Both the position numbers and the translations under genes were made by a program. The notes below the pieces were generated by a model. It saw nothing but the letters and a program-made list of their open reading frames with translations, made no database searches and was not told the origin of the DNA. From a virus: a stretch of 64,000 nucleotides of DNA. This document shows positions 33,653-42,432 of this stretch, piece after piece. Position 1 is the first letter of the stretch. Every line of letters begins with the position of its first letter. The DNA lies in the IMG/VR virus record IMGVR_UViG_3300024336_000005, positions 62,001 through 126,000 of that record. One strand, written 5' to 3'.

Positions 33653-34711
33653 ATGAGTGATTATCCAGATGGAACCATTATTGTAGGTCTCCAGGATGGA
33701 GACGAAAGCAAGGGAAAGGTGGCGGCGGCTCTTTGTTCGCTACCGCAAGTGACCCATTGTGTTCGCTATAGTGGTGGACAGAATGCAGGCCATGTTTTCT
33801 ACAAGGATGGCCTACAGGTTGTCACTCATATCATTCCCTCTGGGATTGTATATGGGAAGGTCTCGGTGATTGGTCCTGGCTGCGCCTTCTCTGAGAAGGG
33901 CTTCTGGGCTGAGCTAGAAGACATTTGTGATGCACTGGGGGAGACCATGTTGAATCTCTCTCGCTTGATCAAGATCTCCCCTGCTGCTCATATCGTCCAG
34001 GACAAGCACATCGTTTTGGATGAGGCGACAGACAAGATTGGATCTACCAAGAGAGGGATCGCCCCAGTCTATGCCGATAAGGCTATGAGGACGGGCATCC
34101 GAGCCGAGAGCATTCCAAGCCTAAAGCCTTTCTTGTGGGATACGACTAAGCTCAATGACCCAAAGAATGTCATCGTATTTGAAGGGGCTCAAGGCTTTGG
34201 CCTTGATCCTGATGTAGGAGATTATCCCTATATCACCAGCTCCTCCTCTCTCCCTGGTGCGATCAACAATGTTGGTGTGCCCATCTGGGCAATCAATAAG
34301 ATTGTTGGAGTTGCAAAGCTCTATGCGACCTATGTTGGGACCAAGGAATTCGAGCCAGATCTAGAGATTTTCTCAAAGCTTCGTGAGCTCGGAGGGGAGT
34401 ATGGCTCGACCACAGGCCGTCCTCGACAGTGCAACTGGTTGAATCTTGATACTCTCATCACTGCTATTCGAACCTGTGGTTGTACTACGGTCGTCTTCAG
34501 CAAGTGCGACATCATTGAACAGCTTGGCGTTTTCAAGTTGATTGATGGTGGTACAGTTCGAGAGTTCGGGAATATGGCTGGCATGATTGCTCACATTAAG
34601 CGAGAGCTTAAGGAGGAGGCACCAAGTACAAGTCTAATCTTTAGTGGCAGTCAATACACAGTTGAAGATGACTATGGCCATCTTGCTGAAGAGCCGATGG
34701 GAGAGATTTGA
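33653..34711 (+). CDS. Adenylosuccinate synthetase homologue (PurA/PurZ family, 352 aa)
   Basis: GLQDGDESKGK (P-loop region with the Asp that PurA uses as catalytic base), SGGQNAGH, HIIPSG, STKRGIAPVYADK, VFEGAQG and GSTTGRPR follow the family order. The length (352 aa) is shorter than bacterial PurA (about 430) and like viral/archaeal forms. PurA joins aspartate to IMP; viral PurZ acts on dGMP to make 2-aminoadenine DNA, usually with the Asp replaced. Here Asp is kept but a Ser follows Glu. Which reaction it catalyses is unresolved. Confidence 0.85.
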   Translation: MSDYPDGTIIVGLQDGDESKGKVAAALCSLPQVTHCVRYSGGQNAGHVFYKDGLQVVTHIIPSGIVYGKVSVIGPGCAFSEKGFWAELEDICDALGETMLNLSRLIKISPAAHIVQDKHIVLDEATDKIGSTKRGIAPVYADKAMRTGIRAESIPSLKPFLWDTTKLNDPKNVIVFEGAQGFGLDPDVGDYPYITSSSSLPGAINNVGVPIWAINKIVGVAKLYATYVGTKEFEPDLEIFSKLRELGGEYGSTTGRPRQCNWLNLDTLITAIRTCGCTTVVFSKCDIIEQLGVFKLIDGGTVREFGNMAGMIAHIKRELKEEAPSTSLIFSGSQYTVEDDYGHLAEEPMGEI

Positions 34712-34782
34712 TGTCCTCGATTACAGAGGGTATTCTTGCTAGGCTGATGGAGAAGCCTGGCAAATTTGAAGGAGAATTCTGA
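34711..34782 (+). CDS. 23-aa micro-ORF
   Basis: ATG overlaps the stop of the synthetase gene; GGAGAG lies upstream. The peptide ends just before the RNA ligase start. Probably a coupling ORF. Confidence 0.35.
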   Translation: MSSITEGILARLMEKPGKFEGEF

Positions 34783-34784
34783 AT

Positions 34785-36146
34785 ATGTACCAAGCAATTG
34801 TTGCCAACATTCACACCCGTCCACATCCGGGAGCTGATCGAATTCAGCTAGGAACTGTATGTGGCCATCAGGTTGTATGCGGGCTTGACATTGCTGATGG
34901 TACTCTCGGTGTGTTCTTTCCTTGCGATGGCCAGCTAAGTCATGACTTCTGTGTGGCCAATGATGAGTACCCTCGGCTTGATGAACAGGGGAAGAAGGTC
35001 GGTGGCGGATTCATCAATCCTAAGAACCGTCGCGTAAAGGCACAAAGCTTTCGTGGTGAAAAGTCGGATGGCTACTGGGTTCCAATGGATAAGCTCATTA
35101 AGTGGGCAAATCATGTTTGGCGCGAGGATGACAAGGGAGACCATGTCCTCTTGTCCAACCGTGTGCAGAGCCTTGTAGAAGGTGACACCTTTGATTCCGT
35201 TGGCGATGTGCCTTTGTGTAACAAGTATGTAACTGAGAAGACCCTTAAGGCTCTTCAGAATCAGGCCAAGCAGGCTCGCAAGACTCATACTCAGTTCGCT
35301 CAGCATATTGATACCAAGCAGTTCCGATACAACATTGGAAACATCCCGGAGGGTTCCATTGTATGGATATCTGAAAAGCTTCACGGTACTAGCGGTCGCT
35401 ATGGGTACGTTCAAGCTCTTCGTGAGCTCGGTGGCCGTTTTAATGCTTTTGTTCGCAGGGCTTTTGATTGGTGCGCTGATAAGCTTGGTCTTGATGTAAG
35501 CCCTAAGTATGAACATGTTATGGGCTCACGAAGGGTTGAGCTCTCTGCTCAGTCAGAAGGGTTTTACGGCTCGATAGATTTCCGTGCAAATGTAGCAAAC
35601 AAGTTGAAGGGAAATCTCCTCAAGGGTGAGTGCATTTATGGAGAGCTAGTGGGTTGGACTGGTCCTGATTCTTTGATCATGGGCCGCCACTCAACCAAGA
35701 AGCTCGGCAAGGAGCTTCGCAAGCAGTACGGAGAAGAGGTCACCTATACTTATGGACAGCCAAACGGTTGTTCTGAGTTCTTCGTTTATCGAATCACTCG
35801 TGTTGGCCCAGATGGTCAGACGATTGAGCTCGGTGAGCGTGAGATGCGGGCAAGGGCGAGGGTCCTCGGCTTCAAGACTCCAGAGCTCTTTGCGGGGCCG
35901 ATGGTAGTTCACGACTATGCTGATGATAAGTGGGTCGATGGTGGCAAGACGCTCATGCAGGTCGTGGAAGCCTACCTAAATGGACCATCGATTGAAGACT
36001 CACGACATCCTCGAGAGGGCGTCGTGATTAGGGTTGACAGGCCTGACGGGACTACCATCTGGCTCAAGGACAAGAACCATCCGTTCAAGGTAATGGAGGG
36101 TATCGCTAAGGATTCCGGCGAAGCAGACATGGAAGAAAGCTCATGA
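34785..36146 (+). CDS. Rnl5-like RNA ligase (453 aa)
   Basis: The N-terminal OB-like domain (1-150: GADRIQLGTV, VFFPCDGQLS) is followed by the nucleotidyltransferase core: motif I EKLHGTS with adenylated Lys198, motif IV EGVVIR near residue 405 and motif V WLKDKNHPFK near 425. The OB-then-ligase order matches the Deinococcus DraRnl/Rnl5 group, which seals RNA 3'-OH/5'-PO4 ends in nicked duplexes. With the PNK-like and 2H-like proteins it could form an RNA repair or tRNA-splicing pathway. Confidence 0.85.
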   Translation: MYQAIVANIHTRPHPGADRIQLGTVCGHQVVCGLDIADGTLGVFFPCDGQLSHDFCVANDEYPRLDEQGKKVGGGFINPKNRRVKAQSFRGEKSDGYWVPMDKLIKWANHVWREDDKGDHVLLSNRVQSLVEGDTFDSVGDVPLCNKYVTEKTLKALQNQAKQARKTHTQFAQHIDTKQFRYNIGNIPEGSIVWISEKLHGTSGRYGYVQALRELGGRFNAFVRRAFDWCADKLGLDVSPKYEHVMGSRRVELSAQSEGFYGSIDFRANVANKLKGNLLKGECIYGELVGWTGPDSLIMGRHSTKKLGKELRKQYGEEVTYTYGQPNGCSEFFVYRITRVGPDGQTIELGEREMRARARVLGFKTPELFAGPMVVHDYADDKWVDGGKTLMQVVEAYLNGPSIEDSRHPREGVVIRVDRPDGTTIWLKDKNHPFKVMEGIAKDSGEADMEESS

Positions 36147-36466
36147 AAGCATTCTTATTTGTAATGATAGTGCTTTTGTTTGGCTGTGGTTCCACCTCGA
36201 CGCTAAGTCCGTTTGATAGTTCTATCAACAATCTGTTTAAGACTGTTGAAGATTCTAAGACGACGCTCAAACTTGAGACCATTCAGTGCCAACATAAGGA
36301 GACCCAAAGGAATACAACTTGTATTGTAAGGGCCTTCCTTTCGGACGGCACTCCCTTTCAACTGTCCTTAGAGTGTCCAACTGTACCCGGTGAGCTATGT
36401 GCGGTTACTGCACAGGCTCCAACTACTTCAGTTCAATCCAACCCAAGGGGCGGCTTGAGCCTATAG
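36143..36466 (+). CDS. Lipoprotein (107 aa)
   Basis: ATGA overlap with the ligase gene. Signal peptide with lipobox LLFGC (Cys15), small Cys-containing domain, Pro/Thr-rich tail. Envelope-anchored; function unknown. Confidence 0.75.
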   Translation: MKAFLFVMIVLLFGCGSTSTLSPFDSSINNLFKTVEDSKTTLKLETIQCQHKETQRNTTCIVRAFLSDGTPFQLSLECPTVPGELCAVTAQAPTTSVQSNPRGGLSL

Positions 36467-36471
36467 GATGC

Positions 36472-36614
36472 GTGCCGATTAACTACCGGCTAGTGGGGGT
36501 GGCGACAAGCCCCATGATTGAAGCAGGCTAGTTCCTGTCCATTAGCTTACGCTATAGACGCCCCGAACCTCGGAGAGGTCGGATTTGCTGTTATCGTTAG
36601 ACGTTACCATGGAG
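36472..36614 (+). ncRNA. Structured RNA motif, copy B
   Basis: Homologue of 25041-25170. Copy B stems (GCCG/CGGC, GGGG/CCCC, CAGG/CCTG, ACCTC/GAGGT) differ in sequence from copy A but keep pairing. Lies between a lipoprotein gene and tRNA-Ser. The remaining gap to 36650 holds nothing else obvious. Confidence 0.65.
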
Positions 36615-36650
36615 GTTGTTCCTTTGAAGTGTGTACGTCAAACAGCGCCT

Positions 36651-36739
36651 GGAAGGGTGGCAGAGTGGTCTAATGCTACGGTCTTGAAAACCGTCGGGGC
36701 TAATTACCCCCGTGGGTTCGAATCCCACCCCTTCTTCCA
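36651..36739 (+). tRNA. tRNA-Ser(TGA)
   Basis: Class II: acceptor GGAAGGG/CCCTTCT, anticodon loop CTTGAAA, long variable arm, T arm GTGGG/CCCAC, CCA encoded. Confidence 0.92.
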
Positions 36740-36759
36740 TAGTTTAGACAAAGGATAAA

Positions 36760-37035
36760 ATGATGATTGATATTAGCGGAATTGATAAGGCAGAGCTTCT
36801 TGCTGCGCTCTATAATGCTTCTAAGCCTCAAGGGATGGGATTCCTACATTTCACCCCTGAGCCTCTTCCCATTGAGGAAGCCCGGGAGTTGCTCAAGGGA
36901 GGTTCCTCTTTTGACTATCTCAAGGGAAGGGTCATGAAGGTCGGGCTTGAGGGAAATGCATTGGATCCTCGATTGTATGATCGAGACCTTGGTGAGGGAG
37001 CTGCAGCAAGAGCTGTACAGTCCTTGAGGCGATGA
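36760..37035 (+). CDS. Unknown protein (91 aa)
   Basis: AAAGGAT before ATG. Acidic soluble protein; overlaps the next start. Confidence 0.7.
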   Translation: MMIDISGIDKAELLAALYNASKPQGMGFLHFTPEPLPIEEARELLKGGSSFDYLKGRVMKVGLEGNALDPRLYDRDLGEGAAARAVQSLRR

Positions 37036-37241
37036 TGTGGGACCTAGTTAGCCTGTTGCTCTTATTGAGCATCCCCTTGGCAGTTCCTACCTTTCTTCTC
37101 CTTGAGCTTCTTGATTATCTTTGGGAAGCCTTAGAGGCTTTCACCCAAAAGGTAAGGTTCATGAAAGATTACGCTTCATATCTCTTTCTTGGAATCGGAG
37201 CTTTCTGGGGTCTTGGCGCCTACGCAGAGCTTTATAGTTAG
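37032..37241 (+). CDS. Small membrane protein (69 aa)
   Basis: ATGA overlap. TM segments at about 3-30 and 48-66. Unknown. Confidence 0.65.
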   Translation: MMWDLVSLLLLLSIPLAVPTFLLLELLDYLWEALEAFTQKVRFMKDYASYLFLGIGAFWGLGAYAELYS

Positions 37242-37249
37242 GAGCAGCC

Positions 37250-37807
37250 ATGTGGCTCTCAATGAGAGGCAGGGTAAAGTCCGGAGCCTCTCTTGGGGTC
37301 TTCGATAGAAACAGGCCCTTTTGGCTCATTCTTCAATGTCCTAAGGACATCATGTGGTTCTACATCAACCAGATCAACCAGGCCGTTGTAGACGGTCTGG
37401 AGAAGAAGGTTGTAGGTCCACCCCTGGCTGACTGTCACGTCTCTATTGTAAGGGACGAGAAGGCTCGTAGCGACCCCTGGAAGGCTGCTCAGGGCTATCC
37501 TCTGAGGTTTGAATACCAGCCATGCCTCCAGACCAATGGCAAGCACTGGTGGCTTCCTGTGCGTTCCAGAGAGGTGGAGAACCTTAGAGAGCGCATAGGG
37601 TTACGCCCTCGTGGTTATGTCCCCCTTCACCTTACTGTTGCCTGCACTTCTGTTCTTGAAGAGAAGACTCAAAGACGTGCTACCAAAGAGGTTATTGTTC
37701 GCAAAGCTCAGTTGGAGCTTATGCGAGAGAAGATGCCTAATGAGCTGTGGCCTTCATGTCCTGAAGCTCAAGAGTTGAAGACTCTGGAGGAGAGGTTTTA
37801 TGTATGA
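37250..37807 (+). CDS. 2H-phosphoesterase-like protein (185 aa)
   Basis: Two HxS/T motifs, CHVSIV (near residue 63) and LHLTVA (near residue 126), spaced as in 2H phosphoesterases such as LigT and T4-type CPDases. These enzymes open 2',3'-cyclic phosphates on RNA ends. The flanking sequence is otherwise divergent, so the assignment rests on these motifs. It fits with the nearby RNA ligase and kinase as an RNA end-healing factor. Confidence 0.6.
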   Translation: MWLSMRGRVKSGASLGVFDRNRPFWLILQCPKDIMWFYINQINQAVVDGLEKKVVGPPLADCHVSIVRDEKARSDPWKAAQGYPLRFEYQPCLQTNGKHWWLPVRSREVENLRERIGLRPRGYVPLHLTVACTSVLEEKTQRRATKEVIVRKAQLELMREKMPNELWPSCPEAQELKTLEERFYV

Positions 37808-38006
37808 TTCAGGTGTCCGTCAAGCCGAAAAGGCTAACTTCTTTGAGAATCTGAAGGAGCTTCTAAAGGAGCATCTTGAGATCCGCATTGATACTGAGAG
37901 TGAGCCTCACTTTTACAAAGATGGTGGCTATACTGAGGTCAAGGTGAAGGTCGTCTTTGCGGGAGAGGTGATTGATTCCGATAGCTTCTCCTTTGAGACA
38001 GACTGA
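37800..38006 (+). CDS. Unknown small protein (68 aa)
   Basis: Overlaps the previous gene by 8 nt; stop overlaps the next ATG. Acidic, beta-rich C-terminal half. Confidence 0.65.
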   Translation: MYDSGVRQAEKANFFENLKELLKEHLEIRIDTESEPHFYKDGGYTEVKVKVVFAGEVIDSDSFSFETD

Positions 38007-38215
38007 TGTTACTCAAGGAACTTGAGTGGGAAGAAGTCCTTATCGGGATGAAGCTTTGTTCTCTTGCTGACCCAAATGTGATTGGCACCATTGTCAAAAA
38101 GAACTATGCTCCAGAAGAAGACCGTGAAAATTCGATTAACATTGAATGGTCAAATGGGAATACTTCGGCTAGGGTTTGGCATTGGTGGCAACATAATGAG
38201 ATTGTGGAGGACTAA
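38006..38215 (+). CDS. Unknown small protein (69 aa)
   Basis: TGATG coupling on both sides. Trp-rich, SH3-like in feel (VIGTIVKKNY...NTSARVWHWW), not assigned. Confidence 0.65.
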   Translation: MLLKELEWEEVLIGMKLCSLADPNVIGTIVKKNYAPEEDRENSINIEWSNGNTSARVWHWWQHNEIVED

Positions 38216-38436
38216 TGAAGGTTTATAAGATTCTAGAATTGGACTGGAGTGAAGCCTTTCTTGACAGGGATGGAGTTGAGGATGAGCTTTGGAGGAATGA
38301 AGTTCCTGTCCATTGCACTCAAGGAGTGGCGCGCTTGAACGCCGAAAACTTCCCTCTCTTGTATCCTCTTTTGCTCGAGAAGTTTTCCTCAGAAGAGCTA
38401 AACGAGTTCAAATACTTTACAGTAATCCCAGGCTGA
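38215..38436 (+). CDS. Unknown small protein (73 aa)
   Basis: TAATG coupling to the previous gene. Acidic, soluble. Confidence 0.65.
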   Translation: MKVYKILELDWSEAFLDRDGVEDELWRNEVPVHCTQGVARLNAENFPLLYPLLLEKFSSEELNEFKYFTVIPG

Positions 38437-38455
38437 ATCAGGAGAGGAAGGGTTA

Positions 38456-38722
38456 ATGATTAAGGCATCTGAAGCCCGAAGGCTTTCTGATCTGCACAAG
38501 GTGAAGTTCTTAGATTTTTTGAATATCGTCAATAAGGATATTCGACATCAAGCTGAGAGCTTTGGAGGTAATGAAATAGTTTATCCTTTCTGTGCACATC
38601 CTGAAGATCTTATTCATAGAGTTATGTGTAGGCTTCAAGAATTTGGCTATGTGACCAGAGTTATCAAGGCGGATGTAGGCGTTTTTAACGTTACGATCTC
38701 TTGGCATGAAGAGGCAAACTAA
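38456..38722 (+). CDS. Unknown small protein (88 aa)
   Basis: RBS GGAAGGG. Soluble with Cys/His residues but no clear motif. TAATG overlap with the next gene. Confidence 0.65.
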   Translation: MIKASEARRLSDLHKVKFLDFLNIVNKDIRHQAESFGGNEIVYPFCAHPEDLIHRVMCRLQEFGYVTRVIKADVGVFNVTISWHEEAN

Positions 38723-39030
38723 TGGCTAAGATTTATCAAATGTGGCGAGTGTTCCATACTGATGGTGGCGGCATGGGGTTTGACCAAGGGACCTTAGGCA
38801 TCTTCAAGGAGCAGGCCACTGCCGTAGCGATCAACAAAAGGAATCCTTATACTGACTTTTCACAAGTTTGGGTAGTGGAGACAGGTGGTTATGTCTATCA
38901 ACTGAAAGACAAGAAGCCAATTAAACCTGAAGTTAATCGTGTTGAACACGAGAAGAAAGTTAAGGAGATTGCTCTTGCAAAGCTCACTGATGAAGAGAAG
39001 AGCATTCTAGGCTTGCTTGAGGATGATTGA
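38722..39030 (+). CDS. Unknown protein (102 aa)
   Basis: Coupled start. Basic C-terminal helix. Ends 6 nt before tRNA-Ser(GCT). Confidence 0.65.
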   Translation: MAKIYQMWRVFHTDGGGMGFDQGTLGIFKEQATAVAINKRNPYTDFSQVWVVETGGYVYQLKDKKPIKPEVNRVEHEKKVKEIALAKLTDEEKSILGLLEDD

Positions 39031-39035
39031 AATCA

Positions 39036-39126
39036 GGAGAGGTGGCGGAGTGGTTTAACGCACTTGGTTGCTAACTAAGCGTGTCTCAAAAGGGCACCGA
39101 GGGTTCGAATCCCTCCCTCTCTTCCA
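39036..39126 (+). tRNA. tRNA-Ser(GCT)
   Basis: Class II: acceptor GGAGAGG with CCTCTCT, anticodon loop TTGCTAA, variable arm, T arm GAGGG/CCCTC, CCA encoded. Confidence 0.92.
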
Positions 39127-39143
39127 CAATAGAAAGGTTGAGT

Positions 39144-39596
39144 ATGTCTGAAGAAGCTGTGGCAGAAAGACTTAGCCGGAATGAGTTGAACCTCATTGCT
39201 AAGACAATATCTGAGCCTCTACAAGAGGGAACGTTTACGTTAGCTCTTGTAGGTAATATAAGAAGTGAAGACCGAGGTGGTATTCAAGAAGGTGCTGAGA
39301 TTTTGATGAAGATGGATGGGATTGAGACGGTTGTGGTTTGCGCGATTGCGAACTCAGCTAAGCTCATAGGCTATCTTGTCACAAAATCAGCAACAGTTGA
39401 ACCTAAGCAGTGGATCGAAGAGCTGTTTTCTACTGATTCTGAGATTGTTTTTACACTTGAAAATAATGCAGAAGTTGTTTTTGAGATTCCACTTGGGTTT
39501 TTCGCTTCATGTAAAGATAGAGCCGCCCTTTGGGCTCTGACAAAGAACTTGTTGACTGATAGGTTCTTAAGTAAGATCGGAAAGGTTGTTGAATGA
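39144..39596 (+). CDS. Unknown protein (150 aa)
   Basis: The frame is open from 39081 through the tRNA, but ATG 39144 (MSEEAVAERL) with AAAGG upstream is the real start. Soluble alpha/beta. The stop overlaps the next ATG. Confidence 0.7.
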   Translation: MSEEAVAERLSRNELNLIAKTISEPLQEGTFTLALVGNIRSEDRGGIQEGAEILMKMDGIETVVVCAIANSAKLIGYLVTKSATVEPKQWIEELFSTDSEIVFTLENNAEVVFEIPLGFFASCKDRAALWALTKNLLTDRFLSKIGKVVE

Positions 39597-39859
39597 TATT
39601 CCTTCTCATCTTTTTTGCTCTCTTTTTGGGAGCTTCTACTTGGTATGGGTGGACTAGGACCTTCCCGGAGGCCACAAAGTTAGCACGAGATTATCAGTAT
39701 GATTTGGTCGCGTCAGAAGACATTGCCGATTTTGCTTTTACAGAACTTCTTATTCCTTATTCTCTGATTGTCTTTGCTTCAATGTTTTGGCCCATCACCC
39801 TTTTTGGTTTGTTTGTTTACTTACTCTGGAAGTGGATTTACCCTACAGAGGAACTTTAA
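39593..39859 (+). CDS. Small membrane protein (88 aa)
   Basis: ATGA overlap. TM segments at about 2-18 and 58-82. Unknown. Confidence 0.65.
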   Translation: MIFLLIFFALFLGASTWYGWTRTFPEATKLARDYQYDLVASEDIADFAFTELLIPYSLIVFASMFWPITLFGLFVYLLWKWIYPTEEL

Positions 39860-40213
39860 TTGAAAGATAAGAAAATGCAGTATGAAATTCCTAGTTGGGC
39901 TCGTGTTGATGCAGTCCCAGCTCTACAAGAGATTAGTTTTGTTCACTTCCACCGAGAGGTGGAAGGTCACCGTAAGCTCGCTGCGACCATGGCTTGGACC
40001 CTAGATCCCAGGACGCAAGCTCCTGTTAGCACCTATGCTTTCGTGAGCAGGGAGGATCAGGGGGAGAAGTCGGTTGGTCGTCAGCTTGCTGGAGATCGTC
40101 TCGCACGATTCCTGAGCTTCGGACGCTCTGATGGAAAGGTCTCTGAGTTTTCCTCAGAAAAGGCCCTCTGGAATACCGTAGCGGCGCAGAAGGTTTCGTT
40201 TCTGACCTCTTGA
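39860..40213 (+). CDS. Unknown protein (117 aa)
   Basis: TTG start one base after the previous stop; ATG 39875 is an in-frame alternative. Basic, soluble. Confidence 0.6.
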   Translation: MKDKKMQYEIPSWARVDAVPALQEISFVHFHREVEGHRKLAATMAWTLDPRTQAPVSTYAFVSREDQGEKSVGRQLAGDRLARFLSFGRSDGKVSEFSSEKALWNTVAAQKVSFLTS

Positions 40214-40232
40214 GAGGTCAAGGAGATAGATT

Positions 40233-40757
40233 ATGAGTCAAATTTTAGATAGCATTGAGGCGAGGTGGGAAGCATTGCTCACTGCCGCCAAAGACGCCCA
40301 AGCTGTTAAGATTAGCACTTATAATCTATACACTGGAATGACTTCTTACGGGACTATGGTGTCCTCTGGGAAGACCTTAAGTTCTCGCTTATTCATGAAT
40401 TTGGTGGCGCCTAAGGCAAGGTTCCTTGTTGGCATCCCTCCTTTTATTGAATGTGTTGAGAATTGTGAGCACTGTCAAGAGCAACGGAAGAGGTCGATGG
40501 CTAAGTTCGCCTTTCATAAGGAGACCTGGCCGTCGATTGACTTCCGCTTTGCGAAAGAACATCACCTTAAGCTTTACTTGTTTAAGATTGATGGTAAGTG
40601 GACTGGATTTACCGGTGGGGTGAATCTATCAAATTCCCAGTGGGATGATCTTTTAATTAGACTTAGTCCAGAAGATGCTGAGAAGTGTAACGTCCTTTTT
40701 GAGAGCCTTTGGGCCCCAGCTACTAACCCCCTTGAAACTTTTTCCTCTTGGAAATGA
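40233..40757 (+). CDS. PLD-like (HKD) protein (174 aa)
   Basis: EHHLKLYLFKIDG...GGVNLSNSQWDD near residues 108-140 is the HxK(x)4D/N motif of the phospholipase-D/Nuc superfamily; a CEHC pair precedes it. Only one HKD motif is visible, so it may act as a dimer like bacterial Nuc. A nuclease or phosphodiesterase role is likely. Immediately upstream of the Ro60 gene. Confidence 0.65.
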   Translation: MSQILDSIEARWEALLTAAKDAQAVKISTYNLYTGMTSYGTMVSSGKTLSSRLFMNLVAPKARFLVGIPPFIECVENCEHCQEQRKRSMAKFAFHKETWPSIDFRFAKEHHLKLYLFKIDGKWTGFTGGVNLSNSQWDDLLIRLSPEDAEKCNVLFESLWAPATNPLETFSSWK

Positions 40758-40772
40758 ACTGAAAGAATTAAA

Positions 40773-42416
40773 ATGAACTACGGTAAGACTGTTAGCAACG
40801 CTATCAACAATGGTCCAGTTTCTCAGCCTATCATCGGTAGGCCCGAGATGGTAAAGAACAGCACTGAGGGCTTTGTCTTCAACACCACTTCTGAGGCAGC
40901 GCTTGAGCGCTTCCTCATTCTTGGCACTGAAGGCGGCACTTACTATGCCAGCGAGAGCCGAGCTACAGTTGATGCGGCAAAGAATGTCATCGAGATGGCT
41001 GTTGCTGGCAACGTAGATGTAGTCAGTACCATCATCAAGGTCGCTACTGCTCGTCCCTCTCGTGCGCCAAAGATGGAGCCTTCCTTGTTTGCTCTTGCAG
41101 TTTGTACCGCAAAGGGCACCCCCGAGGTAAAAGCTAAGGCGCTCAGCGCGCTGAGCGCGGTTTGCCGTATCCCCACTCATCTGTTTACCTTTCTTCAGGC
41201 CCACAAGGATCTGGGAGGCAAGACCGGTGGGCGCAGCTTCCAGCGAGCCCTACAGAATTGGTATCTTGAGAAGGATCCCTCTAAGCTGGCTTATCAGGTT
41301 GTGAAGTATCAGGGGAGGAATGGCTGGACTCACCGTGATGTTCTTCGGCTTGCCCGCCCTAAGGCTCAGACCCCTGAGCAGAACTCTATTTTGAGTTGGG
41401 CTGTGAATGGTTCGCTGCCTCTGGCAGTAAGTTCTGAAGCGGGTGCTTATCTTGTGGCGGCGAATGAGCTGCTGCGAGGGGAGCCGACGAAGCAGCGTGC
41501 AATCAACTTGATTGAGTCTCATGGGTTCACCCATGAGATGGTTCCGACTAAGCTTCAGAAGGACCCTGATATCTGGGCAGCTTTGCTTCCCCGCATGCCT
41601 ATCAATGCAATGGTTCGCAACCTTGGTCGGATGACTGCCAATGGTCTGATTGTTCCATTCAGTGCCACAACTCAGAGCGTGGTGGAGAAGCTTGAGAATG
41701 TGGATGCCCTTCGCAAGAGCCGCATCCATCCGCTCAACGTTTACGTGGCCTTGCGTACCTATCAGCAGGGCAAGGGCACTCGAGGTTCGTTGACTTGGCG
41801 TCCTGATGCTCAGATCTTGAGCGCACTAGAAGGAGCATTCTACAATGCTTTCGGGAATGTAGAACCGACTGGTAAGCGCTTCATGGTGGGCCTGGATGTA
41901 AGCGGCAGCATGGGTGGATTCTATGGCTACGGCTATAACAGTACTGTGAACCAGACTGGCCTTATGGGGATTCCTGGGTTTACGCCTTATGAGGCAGAAA
42001 CCCTTATGTCCCTTTTGGTTGCAAAGACTGAGAAGCAGACCTTCTTTGGTGGGTTTTCAGACAACTTCACTCCCCTTGCTATCAACTCCCGTGATAACAT
42101 GAGCTCGGCTCTTCAGAAGATCCGATCACTCCGCATGGGTTCCACTAGGATTGCTGCTCCGATGGAGTATGCCACCAAGAACAGGATTCCGGTGGATTGC
42201 TTCCAGATCTACACCGACAATGAAGTGAACATGGGCGGACATCCTTGTCAGACCCTTGAGAAGTATCGTCAGGCTACTGGCATCAATGCGGCCATGGTCG
42301 TATGCGCTATGACCTCTACGAATTTCACTGTGGCCGACCCGAAGGATCCGAAGCAGCTTGATGTTGTTGGATTTGACACGGCAGTGCCAGCTTTGATTCG
42401 ACAGCTTTTGGTGTAA
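40773..42416 (+). CDS. Ro60/Rsr RNA-binding protein, TROVE + vWFA (547 aa)
   Basis: The N-terminal two thirds is an all-helical TROVE-type domain; the C-terminal third is a von Willebrand A domain with MIDAS D375-x-S-x-S (DVSGSMG) and a later YTDNE. Ro60 proteins form a ring that holds misfolded RNA ends in its hole and Y RNA on its rim. In Deinococcus, Rsr helps 23S rRNA maturation and forms a Y-RNA/PNPase degradation machine. Phage Ro homologues have been described. A 23S-like RNA segment lies about 500 bp downstream. Confidence 0.88.
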   Translation: MNYGKTVSNAINNGPVSQPIIGRPEMVKNSTEGFVFNTTSEAALERFLILGTEGGTYYASESRATVDAAKNVIEMAVAGNVDVVSTIIKVATARPSRAPKMEPSLFALAVCTAKGTPEVKAKALSALSAVCRIPTHLFTFLQAHKDLGGKTGGRSFQRALQNWYLEKDPSKLAYQVVKYQGRNGWTHRDVLRLARPKAQTPEQNSILSWAVNGSLPLAVSSEAGAYLVAANELLRGEPTKQRAINLIESHGFTHEMVPTKLQKDPDIWAALLPRMPINAMVRNLGRMTANGLIVPFSATTQSVVEKLENVDALRKSRIHPLNVYVALRTYQQGKGTRGSLTWRPDAQILSALEGAFYNAFGNVEPTGKRFMVGLDVSGSMGGFYGYGYNSTVNQTGLMGIPGFTPYEAETLMSLLVAKTEKQTFFGGFSDNFTPLAINSRDNMSSALQKIRSLRMGSTRIAAPMEYATKNRIPVDCFQIYTDNEVNMGGHPCQTLEKYRQATGINAAMVVCAMTSTNFTVADPKDPKQLDVVGFDTAVPALIRQLLV

Positions 42417-42432
42417 GAGAAAGGAGACTTTA

